In this document: in pieces, positions 46,160-64,000 of the stretch | How the letters are laid out: every line of letters starts with the position of its first letter | Numbering within the stretch: position 1 is the stretch's first letter | Origin: Brachypodium distachyon | Lineage: Eukaryota; Streptophyta; Magnoliopsida; Poales; Poaceae | Direction: 5' to 3' | Assembly: GCF_000005505.3 (NCBI RefSeq) | Contig: NC_016133.3 | Location: 37,165,237 to 37,229,236 of the forward strand | Length of the DNA stretch: 64,000 nt | Notes under the pieces: model-generated | The model's database searches: none | Told to the model about the DNA's origin: nothing | What the model saw: only the letters and a program-made list of their open reading frames with translations | Program-made: the position numbers and the translations under genes

Positions 46160-47339
46160 CGACGCCCCCAATGTCAGAAATCAAGACTAATTAAACAGTA
46201 GCATTTGCCACGCCTATTTACGATGAAGAATAGCTCTGAAATCTTAGTTACAACCTGTAGCTGTAGCCAGTGAGTGGACTCAACGTCAATCTAGGCCTGC
46301 TTAATCAAACATACTTAATAGTAGTATCTTGGTAAAAATGTAGTTTGTAGTATCTCTAAACTCCCATGTAACCAGATGGTCCCTTGAGTACTAACTAATG
46401 GTCACCATGTTCATGTTTGTTTGCTCATTGCTTAGACTGGATCCAAGGTGCCTTTTTGCCCCTAAGTTGGATTCTTTTTTTCTCCAGATGTGTGTTCATC
46501 AACCAGTCAAAGACCTAGCTAGTTTCAGATCTCCACAAAAACATTACAAAGGGTTCAGGGGCTGGATTTGGTTCAAGATTTTTCCAACTAGTATAAAACT
46601 GGTGAGTAATCCGGTCCTTCGGTAGGTACGTATGCAGTAGGCCGCCATTCGAGTGTGAGTTGTGTCTGGTCCAATTTATCATATTCCCTCTGATTCTAAA
46701 TTCTTGACTTAAATTTGTGCAAATATGGATGTATCTATTGTTAAAAGACGTCAAATTTGTCCAAATATGAATGTATCTATTTCTAAAAAATGTCTACGTA
46801 CATGTAATATTTTGACAAGAATTATGAAACGGCAATCAACCAATATCTAAAAACCCAGGTTGCACAACTGCGTGCAAGGAGATTAAGGGGTGAGATTGTT
46901 CTTCCAAAAAAAAAGTGGTGAGATTGTGCTGGAGGAGTAACAATTAGCTGCTGCTTTCGTGGTCACCAGTAGGAAGCATTCATCCGTGGTGCACAAAAGG
47001 ACACCAGCAAGCAACAGAACAAGCAAAAGGCACTGTGCAGAAGCTGCGGCCGCCTTTTCATGCTCTGCCGTAGTGCCGTTTGCTTCCAAGAAGTTTGCTG
47101 TGGTTGCATGTGCTGCTACCATGGCGACCACCTGGACCAGGGCTCGGAACCGTGCAATGATATGTTGTACGTACACTCACTCCATCCCACTAGCGGGTGA
47201 ACCCGAGCTGCTTAAAAGACAGTTGTACTGCATGCCAGTATGCGAGGCTAGTCGGGATTAGGGTCCTGCCTAGGCACATGATAGCTAGCTAGCTAGAAGC
47301 ACTGCTTAGACAAAAATGTGTGACTTGTGTTGTTACTTA
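46160..47339. other. 3' flank of the LRR kinase and intergenic sequence
   Basis: The kinase 3' UTR is followed by AT-rich sequence and a nested Stowaway. Small open frames at 46880-47260 on both strands show no recognisable domain and I do not call them. Confidence 0.5.
46683..46836. mobile_element. Stowaway MITE with an internal duplication
   Basis: The left end TTCCCTCTGATTCTAAATTC and the right half ATGTAATATTTTGACAAGAATTATGAAACGG are Stowaway-like. The segment AAATATGGATGTATCTATTG near 46722 is repeated as AAATATGAATGTATCTATTT near 46762, making it about 40 bp longer than its relatives. The terminal GGAGGGAG at right is lost. Confidence 0.75.
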
Positions 47340-48133
47340 GAGCATGGTGAGGCTAAGGAAAAATCTAGCACCGATTCTAAAAACCCAAAAGAGCTGCAGT
47401 GTGCTAGATTTTTGCAAGACTCGACCTTTTGGACCCACAGGACCCGTCTGTCTGATCTCTCTCCCATCTAACTGCTTCTTCTTCTTCCACCCAGATTAGA
47501 AATCTCCCAATCTTCTCCCGACATCAACTAGAAATCTCCCGATTGAAAAATTGCCTCAACTTGAAATTGGGGTGGGAGGCACCGATTCTCAACCACAATG
47601 CGCGCAGCCAAGAGAGAGAGAGAGAGAGAGGCACACGCACGTCTATGGCGATCTGCTCGGTGGCCAGGCGGGCACGGGTGCACGGCCATGACGCAGGAGA
47701 TCCGCCGCAGCTTCCTTCTCACCCAGCCGGTCTCAGCCTCTCAGCAAGGTCGGCAAGGTCGCCCGCGCGTCAGCCTTCGGCGGCAAGGTCCGCCTGCGTC
47801 TGCATGTTCCGCGGCTTCCAGATGCTCGTCGACTCGGTGTTCGTCTGCGTCGACAGCGTCGTCCCTCCCCGGCGACCCATCCGCCAGTGCCTCCTCCCTT
47901 TGGCCATTTCTCCCTCTCCATGGTAGAATCGGGCGAGGTGGCCACGGTCCAGGCGAACGAGACAGAGGAGGGCATGGCTCCACAATTGTCAACGCGGTTT
48001 TGGAGCCGGGGCAAGTAGTTGCGTCGGGTCTAAGAAATTTTTCTTAGTTAGGCTTGCTGCAATGGTTAGACCTGGTGCTAACACTTCTTAGCCACTTCTT
48101 AGCTATAGGTTTTGACCAACATTGCACTTGCTC
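47340..48133. mobile_element. Putative non-autonomous TIR element with TTA duplications
   Basis: GAGCATGG at the left and CTTGCTC at the right are short inverted ends, bounded by TTA at 47337-47339 and 48134-48136, as in PIF/Harbinger (Tourist) insertions. A perfect 13-bp inverted repeat AAAAATCTAGCAC / GTGCTAGATTTTT (47359-47371, 47401-47413) lies inside. About 47600-47960 is GC-rich with overlapping open frames and a GAGAGA tract, and may be captured gene or leader sequence. The terminal match is short, so the call is tentative. Confidence 0.4.
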
Positions 48134-49068
48134 TTACATCGCCAAATATGTTGTCACCGTCGCCACTGCCGCACTTACGAAAAAGGAACACTCATAAGAG
48201 CATCTCCAGCCGCCCCCCTAAAGGCCCCCCAAACGTCAAATGGGGGCGCCGGCGCTGAAAAAGTCACCTAGCCCACCCCTCTCAATCGAAAAAGTAGCCG
48301 GCACGGCCCAAGAATTTAGCCGACGTCCCCAGGCCACTCCCTACTCACAGGGGGACTGCGACGGCGGCTGAAACTGAAAAACAACGGTCACCATTGTCTG
48401 TGAGACAAACCAAATTTGGATGGCCGACATTTTGAGGGTGCGGCTGGGTGCCGGCTCCACGCCAAACGAATTGCTTGCGCCAGCGCCCCTCATATGGCCA
48501 TGCGCCGGACGATTTATGAAAGACGAGTGTGACTGAACCTGGTCTTGCGTCAATACACACAACATATGCTAGCTGCTTTTACATTTGATGATTAATTTGG
48601 ACAAAGCCTTAGCAAATTTTAAGTTGGTTGGAATAAGTACAAAAAGAGGTGCATATTATACAACCGCCATTGCCATCTTTTCTTTGAGTGGAGGCAGCCG
48701 GCAGCACGCGCGGACGCTGAAACGGACAGCGGAAAGAAATGCAGAGCCAGATGCAGATGGGACTAGATGTGCACGCGCGGCCCCTGAAATCCTCCTTCCT
48801 GAATCCTGACCAAGAGACGAGCGTGCAACTCCTGATGGTCGGTATGGACTGAAATCGCGGATGGATGGTGCTTTTATCATTCATTTTCTGTTCGATTGCT
48901 ACCGTCGTTTTCCTTCGCAGGAGCAGATCCCTGTCGGACGGAATACCACGTACGGGTACAAAAGTCCAGTAGTGCTGCTAAAGCTGAAATAAAAAGGCTA
49001 AAAGTTTTATTTCTGTGTAATTTCTTGAATCCGCTTCGATTTTTTTTACGTGACACCGTTGGAACATA
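48134..49068. other. Intergenic with one MITE-like end
   Basis: AAGAGCATCTCCAGCCG at 48195-48211 is the familiar left end of many grass non-autonomous DNA elements, followed by the usual CCCCCTAAAGGCCCCCCAAAC. I could not find its partner end. No gene is supported. Confidence 0.45.
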
Positions 49069-49181
49069 CTCACTGCGTCCCATAATTCTTGTTTCAAATT
49101 TGCCTAAAAACGAATGTATTTATTTCTAAAAAGTGTTTAAATACATGTAATATTTTGACAAGAATTATGAGATGGAGGGAG
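49069..49181. mobile_element. Stowaway MITE, 113 bp
   Basis: CTCACTGCGTCCCATAATTC pairs with GAATTATGAGATGGAGGGAG. TA lies at 49067-49068 and 49182-49183. Confidence 0.92.
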
Positions 49182-49187
49182 TAAGAA

Positions 49188-50625
49188 ACTAGTTCTGTTT
49201 AGAAGAGAAAAAAAACTGATTGCATATGTTGGAGTCACAGGGACGTAGTTGAAAGCAAATCATGTGTCCCCGTATGGGTTTTGATGATTCATGACAAATT
49301 GGTTAAGGGACTAATGTGTAAATTGAGTGTTTCAGATGTTTAGACCCATGGATGAAGAGTTCCAACCGGCGTTGGTGATCCCTCAAAATTGAAAATAGGA
49401 AGAAGGCTTGAAGCATCAAGGCTTACGGGTAGGCTAAGGATGTCTCCTAGAATTTCTGTGAAGAATTGTCTTCACTTTGAGTATAGGACAAGCCGTACTA
49501 TTAAGAGGGGTTCCAAGCGGTAAGCTGATTGTGAAAAATTCATTTTCCTCATGCTCAACTTAGAATAAAAATAGTGTGTCTTCGTTCTGAAGAAAGTTGA
49601 GTCTAGAATGTTTCGAGATTCGCTGTCTTCATGTGTGAAGAAGAGCTCGAATGTTCCTGAATCGGTTTCTTCAGACTGAACACTTGGTTTGTTTTCAAAA
49701 GGAGTTTGAATTAAAAAATGTTTGAAAAAACGTGGTGTTTGCCTTTTGGTCTGACCAGTCAAACCATTTGTTACGATGACCATTGGCACTTGAAGAAAAA
49801 TGTCTTCGGTGGAAGACAGAGACCGTAGGTGTCTCGATTCTTCAGTGGGGTCCAAATGTTGGTAACGGCTAGTTTTTCCGGCCCGGCTATATAAACGGCC
49901 GACCCCCTCTACCATTCGATGGAGATCTCGAAAACGATTTTGTGAAAAAAAATCTTAGAGCTAAGCTGAGCTGAAGAAAATGATTTCTCCCTCCTAGCCG
50001 AACGTTGAAGAACTTGTTACTCTTGGTGTTTGGCAGCACCTAAACGGCTAGGCGTCGTTGAAGAGCAATCAAAGTGTGATTTGCCTCAAACAGTCTATGA
50101 AGACCTGAAGATCGCCTCTGCGAAGAAAGATCTATCATGAGTAACTCGATGAGATTTTGGTCTTAGCTCAAGAGAATTGGGTGGACTTGTGTGTCCATGA
50201 ATCTTGTGTGATTCAACCCCCTTAACAGAGATGTAGCATTGTGCCAACAATCTGGACTTCGGGAAACAAATCATCGTGTCTCTGTGTCCGGGTGATACTT
50301 TTCCTCACCTATTTATCTTCAGTCTCCATTACCTGTTTGCTTTAGTTTTAACTGTTCTGAACTGTCTTCGGTTACTATTTTTCTTCACTGTATTCCGCTG
50401 CTGTAACTCCGCTAAGACTCAGAATTGCTTTCTGTCATTCACTTGTTTCATCCTGTTTGAAGAATCTGTTTTAATTTGAAGTAAAATTTGATAATCTTCA
50501 ATTCAACCCCCCCCCCTCTTGAAGACATACTCGAACTCGAACTCTCAGTAGCACTGATATATGAATCTACAGTTTCTGTTTAGAAACAACATACTGCCCA
50601 CCAAAGACTTGGAGTCACAGGGACG
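49188..50625. mobile_element. Repeat-bounded insertion resembling an LTR fragment
   Basis: TTGGAGTCACAGGGACG occurs exactly at 49229-49245 and 50609-50625, and in both places TTCTGTTTAGAA lies about 40 bp before it at similar spacing, so roughly 58-bp diverged direct repeats bound the segment. Between them are LTR-like elements: CTATATAAACGGCC at about 49888, a long AG-rich middle, and ATTCAACCCCCCCCCCTCTTGAAG at about 50502, reminiscent of grass Copia or Gypsy LTR ends (only the motif's style is known to me). No coding frame is present. Exact borders are uncertain. Confidence 0.5.
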
Positions 50626-51624
50626 GCAAGAATTTGTGAAGCTAGTAGCTCCTTCTGTCTGTCTAGTCATCCCAACAAAAAACTGTGGACTCATGAGCGA
50701 AGCACACATAAGGAATTACTGCGAATCATATGATTAGCGTGTGTGATGAAATCCACGGAGATGACATTCATGGAGCAGCCCGCACGATAAACCACAAGAT
50801 TTACACAGCACACGGTACGCTTGGTGAGCTCCATGAATCTCATCTTGCCCTCCAAAAAATTTGAAAAGGCACCCACTACTCCTATGGCTTTCTCTGAATG
50901 CTGCCCATGGAAAAATCCCATGGTGACTAATAAAGCCGCCAACACGACAGGAAAGACATGAAAAGGATACACTGTGATGTGAAAGTTGTAACTTAGAAAA
51001 ACAGGAGGAAAGGGATCTCTTCTGTTCGATGTCGCACAAAGCATGCACATAAGCAAATTAAGAAAGTAGCGCTACTATCCTGCGCACAGACTCATGGAAG
51101 CACTACCTATGTGTTACTTACTGTATTTCTTCAATACCTTTCTTTTCTACCATTGCTTTCAGGTCACACTGCCCACTCCAAAGTCCAAAGTTGCCACCTG
51201 CGAAAAAATTCATCTGGCCATGTTGGAGTTCGGCACACAACATGGCGCAAAAGATGCGTCAGAGGTAATTTAATAAGAAGATTGCAGCAAAGGGTACATA
51301 AGCACTGGACACACGCAGAATCAACAGGACCAACAGTACGAAAAGGTCTTCAGAAACTTTCGGTCCTATAATTTTTGTGAATGTTAATGTTCTGTAATAA
51401 TCTAACTGCCTTAGCAAGCCATTGGTCACATCAATAGGAACAACATCAACATTTTTTCTGAATGTTAATGTTATTGCTGTATTATTATGAAAAGAATGGC
51501 GCCACGAATATCAATTATATGGCAGCATATGATTTGGAAACCATTTAGATTCTACAAGATATTCTTGTGGTATAGTCTTCCTTATGACAAGGCCGAACTA
51601 GGTGTATATGCATCTTAATCCTGA
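50626..51624. other. 3' flank of the left Nudix gene
   Basis: Open frames on the minus strand at 50690-51056 do not resemble any family. GCATATGATTTGGAAACC near 51522 matches GCATATGGTTTGGAATCC near 58528, below the second Nudix gene, so the duplicated unit includes some 3' flank. Confidence 0.45.
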
Positions 51625-57819
<6,195 letters not shown>

Positions 57820-58685
57820 GGAGAATCGGAGGCTGGGAGGGAGAGATCGGAGGTGCTAGGGAGGGCGTATGCAATAGGCACCTCTAGGCTCTATACTTTT
57901 GGTTCCAAATGTCGTAGGAAAATCCTCTTGATATTTCCTTCTTCTGGTCATCAGAACTACCAGCCTATGATGCAACACTCCGGTTTTAAATCTTGGATTG
58001 AGCATCGGTGTGTTAAACGGTCTATCCCGTAATTCGTGATTGGATAGACCGTAGATTTATCGTAGGATGTTAAGATCGCCGCTTCACATTTTGTTTTCTT
58101 GGCAATTCAAAAGCACATGCTCCATGCTAGGAGCAATGCCAAACGTTTGTCACAACTTTAAAGCATAGACTACTAAAAAGAAAATACGTTATAGGCAGGC
58201 AGTTTAAAAGTATTATTGAAGAAACATGTGCTACGAAAATGACGTGCTATCAACACTCTAATCTAGACCCTTGCATTACAATGCGCATTCAAGAAAAATC
58301 ATGGCAGGTGATCAGCAATACAAATGGTGTCCGCAAGCTTCAGCTCTTTTTGAACGAGAGTCCGTCAGAAGAATGACCTCATTTATATATATTTATAGCG
58401 CAAGTACTTAATGACATTAACAGGGACAGTTCAAGGTGTACTCAATATAAATAAAATGTACAAAATGTTAATCTTTTTCATTACTATGTTATGTAATTAC
58501 CTGTGGACAGAATATGAATCATATAGAAGCATATGGTTTGGAATCCCTTTACATGCGACAGCAGTTACTCATGACCAACTCTGCTTTAGACGCCAACACC
58601 ATATAAATGAGAGTATGATACAGCATTCTAAATATTTAGGTTTAGTGTTTAGCAGGTCCAGACCAAGGCATAGACCACACTTCGC
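57820..58685. other. Spacer between the two Nudix genes
   Basis: The 866-bp spacer contains the left copy's promoter (GC-richer near 57820-57870) and the right copy's 3' UTR. No other gene is supported. Confidence 0.6.
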
Positions 58686-61391
58686 TTAGTACTTTGGCAT
58701 GCTGAATTGCAATCTTCGCTCAACAAAGTCCGGTGGCCGCTGGTATACAATTGAAGCTGCATGGATCAGGATGCGGGCAGTCAGACCCCAGATTACATAC
58801 TTCTTGTTTCCTTTCTCATAATCGAAGTACTGAATTGTGAAGATCTGCCCCATTCGTTCTCGCTCCTCGGATCTCCTGTTCTCATCCTGGATCAAGGGAA
58901 GACATCCAATACATTACAGTATCTTAACAAAGACTAAGCAAGTTCCGTTTGCAATTTGTCAGCAGAAATGAATTTTTTTTGAAGCATGTTTATTTGTTTT
59001 GGCAGGCCTAGAATAGTTTTTCTATTCTGGCCAAGCAGTTTAAATATACATACTGTAATAATTAATTCATGCAGTAGTTTTTATTTCTTTGTTTTGCAGT
59101 TAACTGGTCATTTGGATGCATCGATTACTACGTACCCCATAAAATACCAAAAGGAAAAAAATGAAAGTACCCTTTGAATTAGCATGATGAGAAGACAAAA
59201 TAGACTAACCTTGAGGAACATCTCCATAGGTACATCGAACATGTCATCGACCTCGTGGATGTTAAGAACAGGTTTAAATGCTTCTATATCTGAGAGTACG
59301 CCAACAATAGGAACAACTACCAGAAGATGCTGCCAAAGATACTGATAATGTTTACCTTAACAGATCTTGAGACTGTAAGAACAACCTTATAATTGAATGG
59401 TACTATGGAACTTCACAAATTAAAACTTCCAAAATGTTGGAGAAAATCAAAACAGTGAGGCACAAAAATTTGCTCTGGGGTTGGGTTGTAAATCTTGGTG
59501 GTAAACAAATTGAAGTGCAAATCTTGCACTCAATTTCTTGGTTTACATAAAAAAATATGCATGCTCTCGGTAGCAGTAGAAGAAGACCATGAAATTCAGT
59601 TTTAAGCAGTTAGATTCTGCTGATTGTCTTACTGATATGGATCCCAACAGTCGGCAGAATATTTTATGTGATCGTATGAGAAGTACCAAAATAATCTTGA
59701 GATACATTAGACAGGTTCAATTCAGATTTCAAATACAGTACGCGATATCCGAAAGAAATTGATCATAAAACTAGTTTACCGTAGTTAAATCCTAAAAAAG
59801 AAACCAAGAATGGGAAAATGGTAACGTGCACAATCTGAACATCGATGGTTCCCATGTAACAATTAACATCGATGACAGTCGAAGAATACTTCACTTGCTA
59901 TGCAACTGTCGGATTGAACTTAAATCAGTAACTCAAAACATAGGATGGGCAAACATGACGCACAGAAAGAACAGGCATGTCAGCATGTGTGATATCATCC
60001 TCAGACCCCAGGACATCATAGACAGATCAACTGAATCAAGTTTATTTAGTTGTAAGAAGGAAACAGTTTCATAGTTGTAATAGCTGGCAGACTAAGGTAA
60101 AAGTTTCATGTTCTTTCACTGATGGATTGTGACGTGCAACACAATTTCTCCATGTAATAAGATTGTCAACTCGGATAGAAAAGAAGACTAAAAGGTAATG
60201 CACCTTTGACAAGAAGTGCTCGAGAGAGGCAACAACGGTGACCAGACATGGGTCGAGCCCAATCTCCTCCTCAGCCTCCCGGAGAGCTGTTGCTGCATTG
60301 TCAGCATCACCTTTATCGGCTTTTCCGCCTGGCAATGCAACCTCCCCTGTAAATCTCAAATGTAGGCACGGAATCAGTGCTAAAATGTAACAAAATAGAC
60401 ATCCATGGGTATAAGCAAGTTTTCACCCACACTTTTCACTATGGTAGGAACAAGCTGAAGTCAAATGAGCTGAGCTAGGCTACATCGTCAGCTCACCCGC
60501 AGAAGCGGATTTGAGGTAAGTCAGCTCTCTGCGGTAACCAGTAATGTGTGCTCAACCAGTTTATCTATGAGACAAAGCTATAGTCTGCAACGCATTTGTG
60601 GATTCACTCCTAATATTTGGAAGCTATGGCAAGCCGACTCCAAGAAGTCTCAAGGCTATGTTCTACTACTCAACTGAGAATCAAGGTGCAAACTCAGCTT
60701 ATTTCATTTCAGAGCCAAACTCCAGTGATTTAGCCATTCCTGAGATGAGCCAAATGGCATTCAAGTTGTAAGTTTCTAGTGCACCTTGATTTTGTAATAA
60801 AGTTTCGGTTGGTTTTCAGGTGGGGGTAGGACCTACATATCTGTTCCAATCAGAGATCAAAGTAAGTTTTTCTAGCAACCAATCTAACAGAGCTCTGTGG
60901 AGGCCCTATTTGGCGCACACTGTGGAGGCCCTAAGAGGATGTTTGGTTCCCAGCCTGGCTAAAAACCTCCGATGAACTCCCAGGAATCCAACTCTTTGCA
61001 TAATTTCTCATTCCCAAAATAAGCCGCCCAAATGGCGCGGATGCTTGATTGATTTCACATATGAGAAATCTATTCCACCTTGCTCCAACATTCGAATCGA
61101 TCGCACCCAAGAGAACCCGCATAAACAAAAAGCAACGAGCACGAAGGAAGCAAGCTCACCGGAGTGGGTGGAGAGGGAAGATGAGCGCTTGGTGAGGATG
61201 ACGCGGAGCTCGCCGGCGGTGCCCCGGAAGAGGCAGACCAGCACGGCGGCTCTCCTCGGCTGAAACAGTTCGTCGGCGGCGGTGGTCGCCGCGGTGGGTG
61301 GATGGCCAGCGTACGGGGAGGGAGGCGGCTGGTGGAGCCGCAGCCGCCGGATGAGCGCCTCGAGATCCGCACCAGGCTCCTGTCCCTCCAT
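58686..61391 (-). CDS. Nudix hydrolase, CoA-diphosphatase type (right tandem copy)
   Basis: Minus-strand exons 61391-61160, 60346-60204, 59329-59210 and 58886-58686 give 231 residues, with exon boundaries identical to the left copy. The signature ILTKRSSSLSTHSGEVALPG and the Nudix helix REAEEEIG (Arg100, Glu101, Glu104, Glu105) are intact. Exon 3 encodes HLLVVVPIVGVLSDIEAFKP and exon 4 IWGLTARILIHAASIVYQRP, ending directly at PKY. It spans only 2.7 kb and has no large insertion, so it preserves a compact form of the gene. Predicted reaction: hydrolysis of CoA-type substrates. The start chosen (MEGQEPGAD) aligns with the left copy's MGGELGRN; an in-frame upstream ATG lies in the leader. Confidence 0.93.
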
Positions 61392-61949
61392 GACGATGGA
61401 AACTCTGACCAAGAGATCGGGGGAGTTGGGACTTGGGACTCGGGGGTTGTTGAGGGTTCGCCTCTCTCTCGGATGCTCGGACGAACAAAGTGCGCAAATT
61501 GGTTTCAAGAGATTAAGATTGACATTTACTCCTCTCTAGGAACGGCATTTGACCAATTATGAACATGTCATATTTTTCACTCACATTGCCACGTGGCACA
61601 ACATAGTTGCGGCTCCTTTAAGTCAGTGTGCTGATGTTGGAGTTAGAAGCAAGTTTAGGAAGAATATCAAGCTAACCACTACTCTTTACAATCTCTGTTT
61701 GCTTAATGTTTTTCCGGTCCCACCCAATCCTATTTTATTTGGTTTTAGAGACCCCAATCCTGATTAGCTACAATTACATGTTGCACCAAGGGTTTAATCC
61801 TAATTACGTACTCTTACATCGAGTTGAAACTTTCAATTGTGTGTACTTCTCGGTGCATCAGAGTGAGCGAGAGAGAATAAATTGGCAAGGTACAAGTGTG
61901 ATTGTGAAACAGGTGAAACAGGAAGGTTTGGAAAGCATTTAGTTTAGAA
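61392..61949. other. Promoter side of the right Nudix gene
   Basis: A GC-rich leader (about 61392-61500) gives way to AT-rich sequence without a recognisable gene. Confidence 0.5.
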
Positions 61950-62905
61950 AGACACTTATGATGAAACTGCATATTAGTGGGAGGAGATTAAAGAGATTAT
62001 AGATAATTTGAAATTGGGTATTGAGCCTGATAATGTGAGATGAATGATTGGATCATCCGGCCAATTCTCAGTCAGGTCTCCTTATCTACAGTTAAAAGCT
62101 GCGAATCTGGTGGAATACAGATTCATTTGGCAGCTAAAGATTCCCCTCAAAATAAGGATTTTCCTCTGGTTAATGTTGAGGAACAGCATCCTCACCAAAG
62201 ACAGTTTGCTTAAGAGAGCCTGGTCTAGTGATGTCCGGTGCTATTTCCGTGTGAGGGATGAGAGTATTGACCATCTAATGTTTAATTGCCATGTTGCCAG
62301 ATTCATCTGGCAAACGATGGGGTGTGTTCTTAACTTTGGAATAATGCTAGTTAGCATTGATGATATGTTTGGCAGTTAGCTCTCCTCTTTTTCATCTACC
62401 CAACGCAGGTTGCTCATGTGTGGAGCTGCAACAATTGCCTGGACTATTTGGAAGTACAGAAACGACGCTTGCTTTAGACATAAGTTCCCAAATGAACCGT
62501 TGGTCCTAATCTTTAGCCTGTGTAGTAACCTGAACTCATGGGATGTATTGCAGAAAGACCCAAGCCGAAGAAAACTTGAAGATGGAAGCTTGCTGATCTA
62601 ACAGGTGCTGCTAGAAGCGTTCTCAAGCGTTGGGTGGAACAATTGGTGGCTGAAGTTTGTGAGATGGCGATCATCTGGGTGCAAAAGAATGAGCAAAGAG
62701 ATTTCATTATCTGTGTGATCTTTAACGCCCTGTAATGTTTCGGTCTATCCTCTTTCTGGAATTAGGCATTCTGGAGTAGTGCTTTTGGGTAGTTTTGAAC
62801 TTCGGTTTATTTTACTTCGCTTCGTAGCAGACTATGGTGTCACGCTGGCGGGTTCCTTAATGGAAATCGATGGGGGATGCCCATTGGTTAAAACAAATCA
62901 AAAAT
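61950..62905 (+). mobile_element. Decayed LINE 3' region (zf-RVT domain)
   Basis: In broken frames the + strand encodes the zf-RVT region of grass L1 LINEs: SGQFSVRSPYLQLKAAN, FIWQLKIPLKIRIFLWLMLR, ESIDHLMFNCHVARFIWQ, then IAWTIWKYRNDACFRHKFP. Stops interrupt it, including TGA at 62040-62042 where a Trp codon is usual before IGSSGQFSV, and TAG after FGS at 62377-62379. The 5' part (reverse transcriptase, endonuclease) is missing. The 3' end is approximate and no target duplication was found. Confidence 0.8.
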
Positions 62906-64000
62906 ATAAGCTACGAGGTACAGTATTTATATAATTATATAAAGGATTGAACTTGTGTGCATAGGTCGGATGAGTATGCAAAGAAATAAGGGTGTGGATA
63001 TTTCTCAGTCGATTGTTTTTTTAATGATTTAAATTGTAGTCGACACTCTAGAGCCATAGGATTAAGATCTGGACGTCATCCCCATTTTCTCACCTCCAAC
63101 TCACTCCCGTTGGATGAAGATCTAACGGTCAACACGTTGATTTATCTTTAACTAAAAATCATCGACTTCTCTATAACAAAACCGAAGAAATAATTGCCGA
63201 CATCCCTACGTTGGCCAACCAAATCGTCTAAATTCCATATGTATTTGCTGAAAAGAACAGAGTATACAAACCATCCTTATTAGCTTTTGCATATTTGAAT
63301 GTGAACAAAGAGGCAAAAATCATGATGACAGCATCATAGTAATGGCAATCGAACCGCCAATTGATTCTCGATATAGTTGTTCAGCAATTTTCCATGTGAT
63401 GGAGCATAGGACAAATACAGTATTCTTACATATCTAATTCATAAATTTTCAACTGTAAAATTAATGGCCAAAGGCTTAAAACGTCCTATATTTAAAGGAA
63501 GAACACTGCACAACCTTATTTAGAATGCAAGAACCATACATAACGGTAATGTACGAACTATACTTATACCAATATATGGGTACAACCACGGCATGTTTAG
63601 TTCTATATTTATTGCCTATTTTCAGTGGAAGAGTGCGAAAAGCCGAAAACGCATACCAAACTAAGTGCAAAAAAGAAAAGAAAAGAAAAAAGACACAACA
63701 TATCATGGTTGTCTCTCAAGCATCGTGTCAGTACATACAGCAATGTAGAAATAAATTGACAGAATGCACTAGCACAGCATCGTTGTCGTGTCGGACAAGG
63801 TCGCAAATCCCCGCGAGAAAAAAAAAACTAACGCTTGATCGATATGCAAGAAAATAGGCCATGACTCTTAGCATTTTTCTTTATTTGTAAACAGTATTCT
63901 TTTGACGCAACAAATTAAATTGACATATTGTGCTAGCACCTAGTAGAAGAATTTTTCACTCTCGGGTTATTGCCTGATTGAATAGGTACATTGTTGACTA
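62906..64000. other. Right end of the window, nothing assignable
   Basis: AT-rich sequence without convincing coding potential, RNA gene or transposon ends. It may hold the flank of a gene outside the window. Confidence 0.5.

Noticed and set aside
46883..47261. Overlapping ~100-codon frames on both strands
   Set aside because: Ala-rich compositional frames with no start context, splice support or family resemblance.
50690..51056. 121-codon minus-strand frame downstream of the Nudix gene
   Set aside because: No family resemblance and no splice support; it lies in a repeat-flank region.

Overview
The window is nuclear DNA of a grass, most likely a pooid close to the wheat/barley lineage. It shows GT-AG introns, GC-rich first exons beside AT-rich intergenic DNA, at least a dozen Stowaway MITEs with CTCCCTCCGTCC-like ends, and LINE, hAT, Mutator, PIF/Harbinger and LTR debris typical of Triticeae-like genomes. 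I could not run a database search, so family names rest on recognised motifs.

Layout. 0.4-8.5 kb: a decayed Mutator-like element (MULE). It has subterminal AGTTGC/GCAACT repeats, a broken forward gene and a broken antisense FAR1-type transposase, and a solo LTR lies in one intron of the forward gene. 9.1-10.7 kb: a plastid thioredoxin (CITRX/TRX z), 4 exons. 11.5-12.2 kb (-): a DOMON-domain AIR12-like secreted protein. 13.6-15.3 kb (-): an intronless berberine-bridge-enzyme-like oxidase. 17.6-18.3 kb: a SAM-domain protein whose 3' end is partly duplicated. 20.08-23.36 kb: a hAT element with both ends and its 8-bp target duplication, followed by a minisatellite. 25.5-27.4 kb: a RABA1/Rab11 GTPase. 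28.8-32.3 kb: a REX4-type DEDDh exonuclease, convergent with a DUF599 membrane protein (32.6-33.6 kb, -). 33.7-38.8 kb: repeats, including a LINE with a 5' inversion. 38.9-40.1 kb (-): a membrane-anchored receptor-like pseudokinase. 43.1-46.2 kb: a HAESA-like LRR receptor kinase. 46.2-51.6 kb: MITEs and a repeat-bounded insertion. 51.6-61.4 kb (-): two tandem Nudix hydrolase genes, the left one enlarged by a 2.25-kb PIF/Harbinger-type insertion. 61.9-62.9 kb: a decayed LINE 3' region. The last kilobase shows nothing I can assign.

The host genes are ordinary plant housekeeping or signalling genes that are merely neighbours; no operon-like logic is expected. I found no clearly new biological system. 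The best signals are structural: several transposon insertions can be delimited to the base by target-site duplications, there is a twin-priming LINE, a chimeric hAT transposase, a scrambled MULE junction, and a tandem Nudix pair diverging at the C-terminus.
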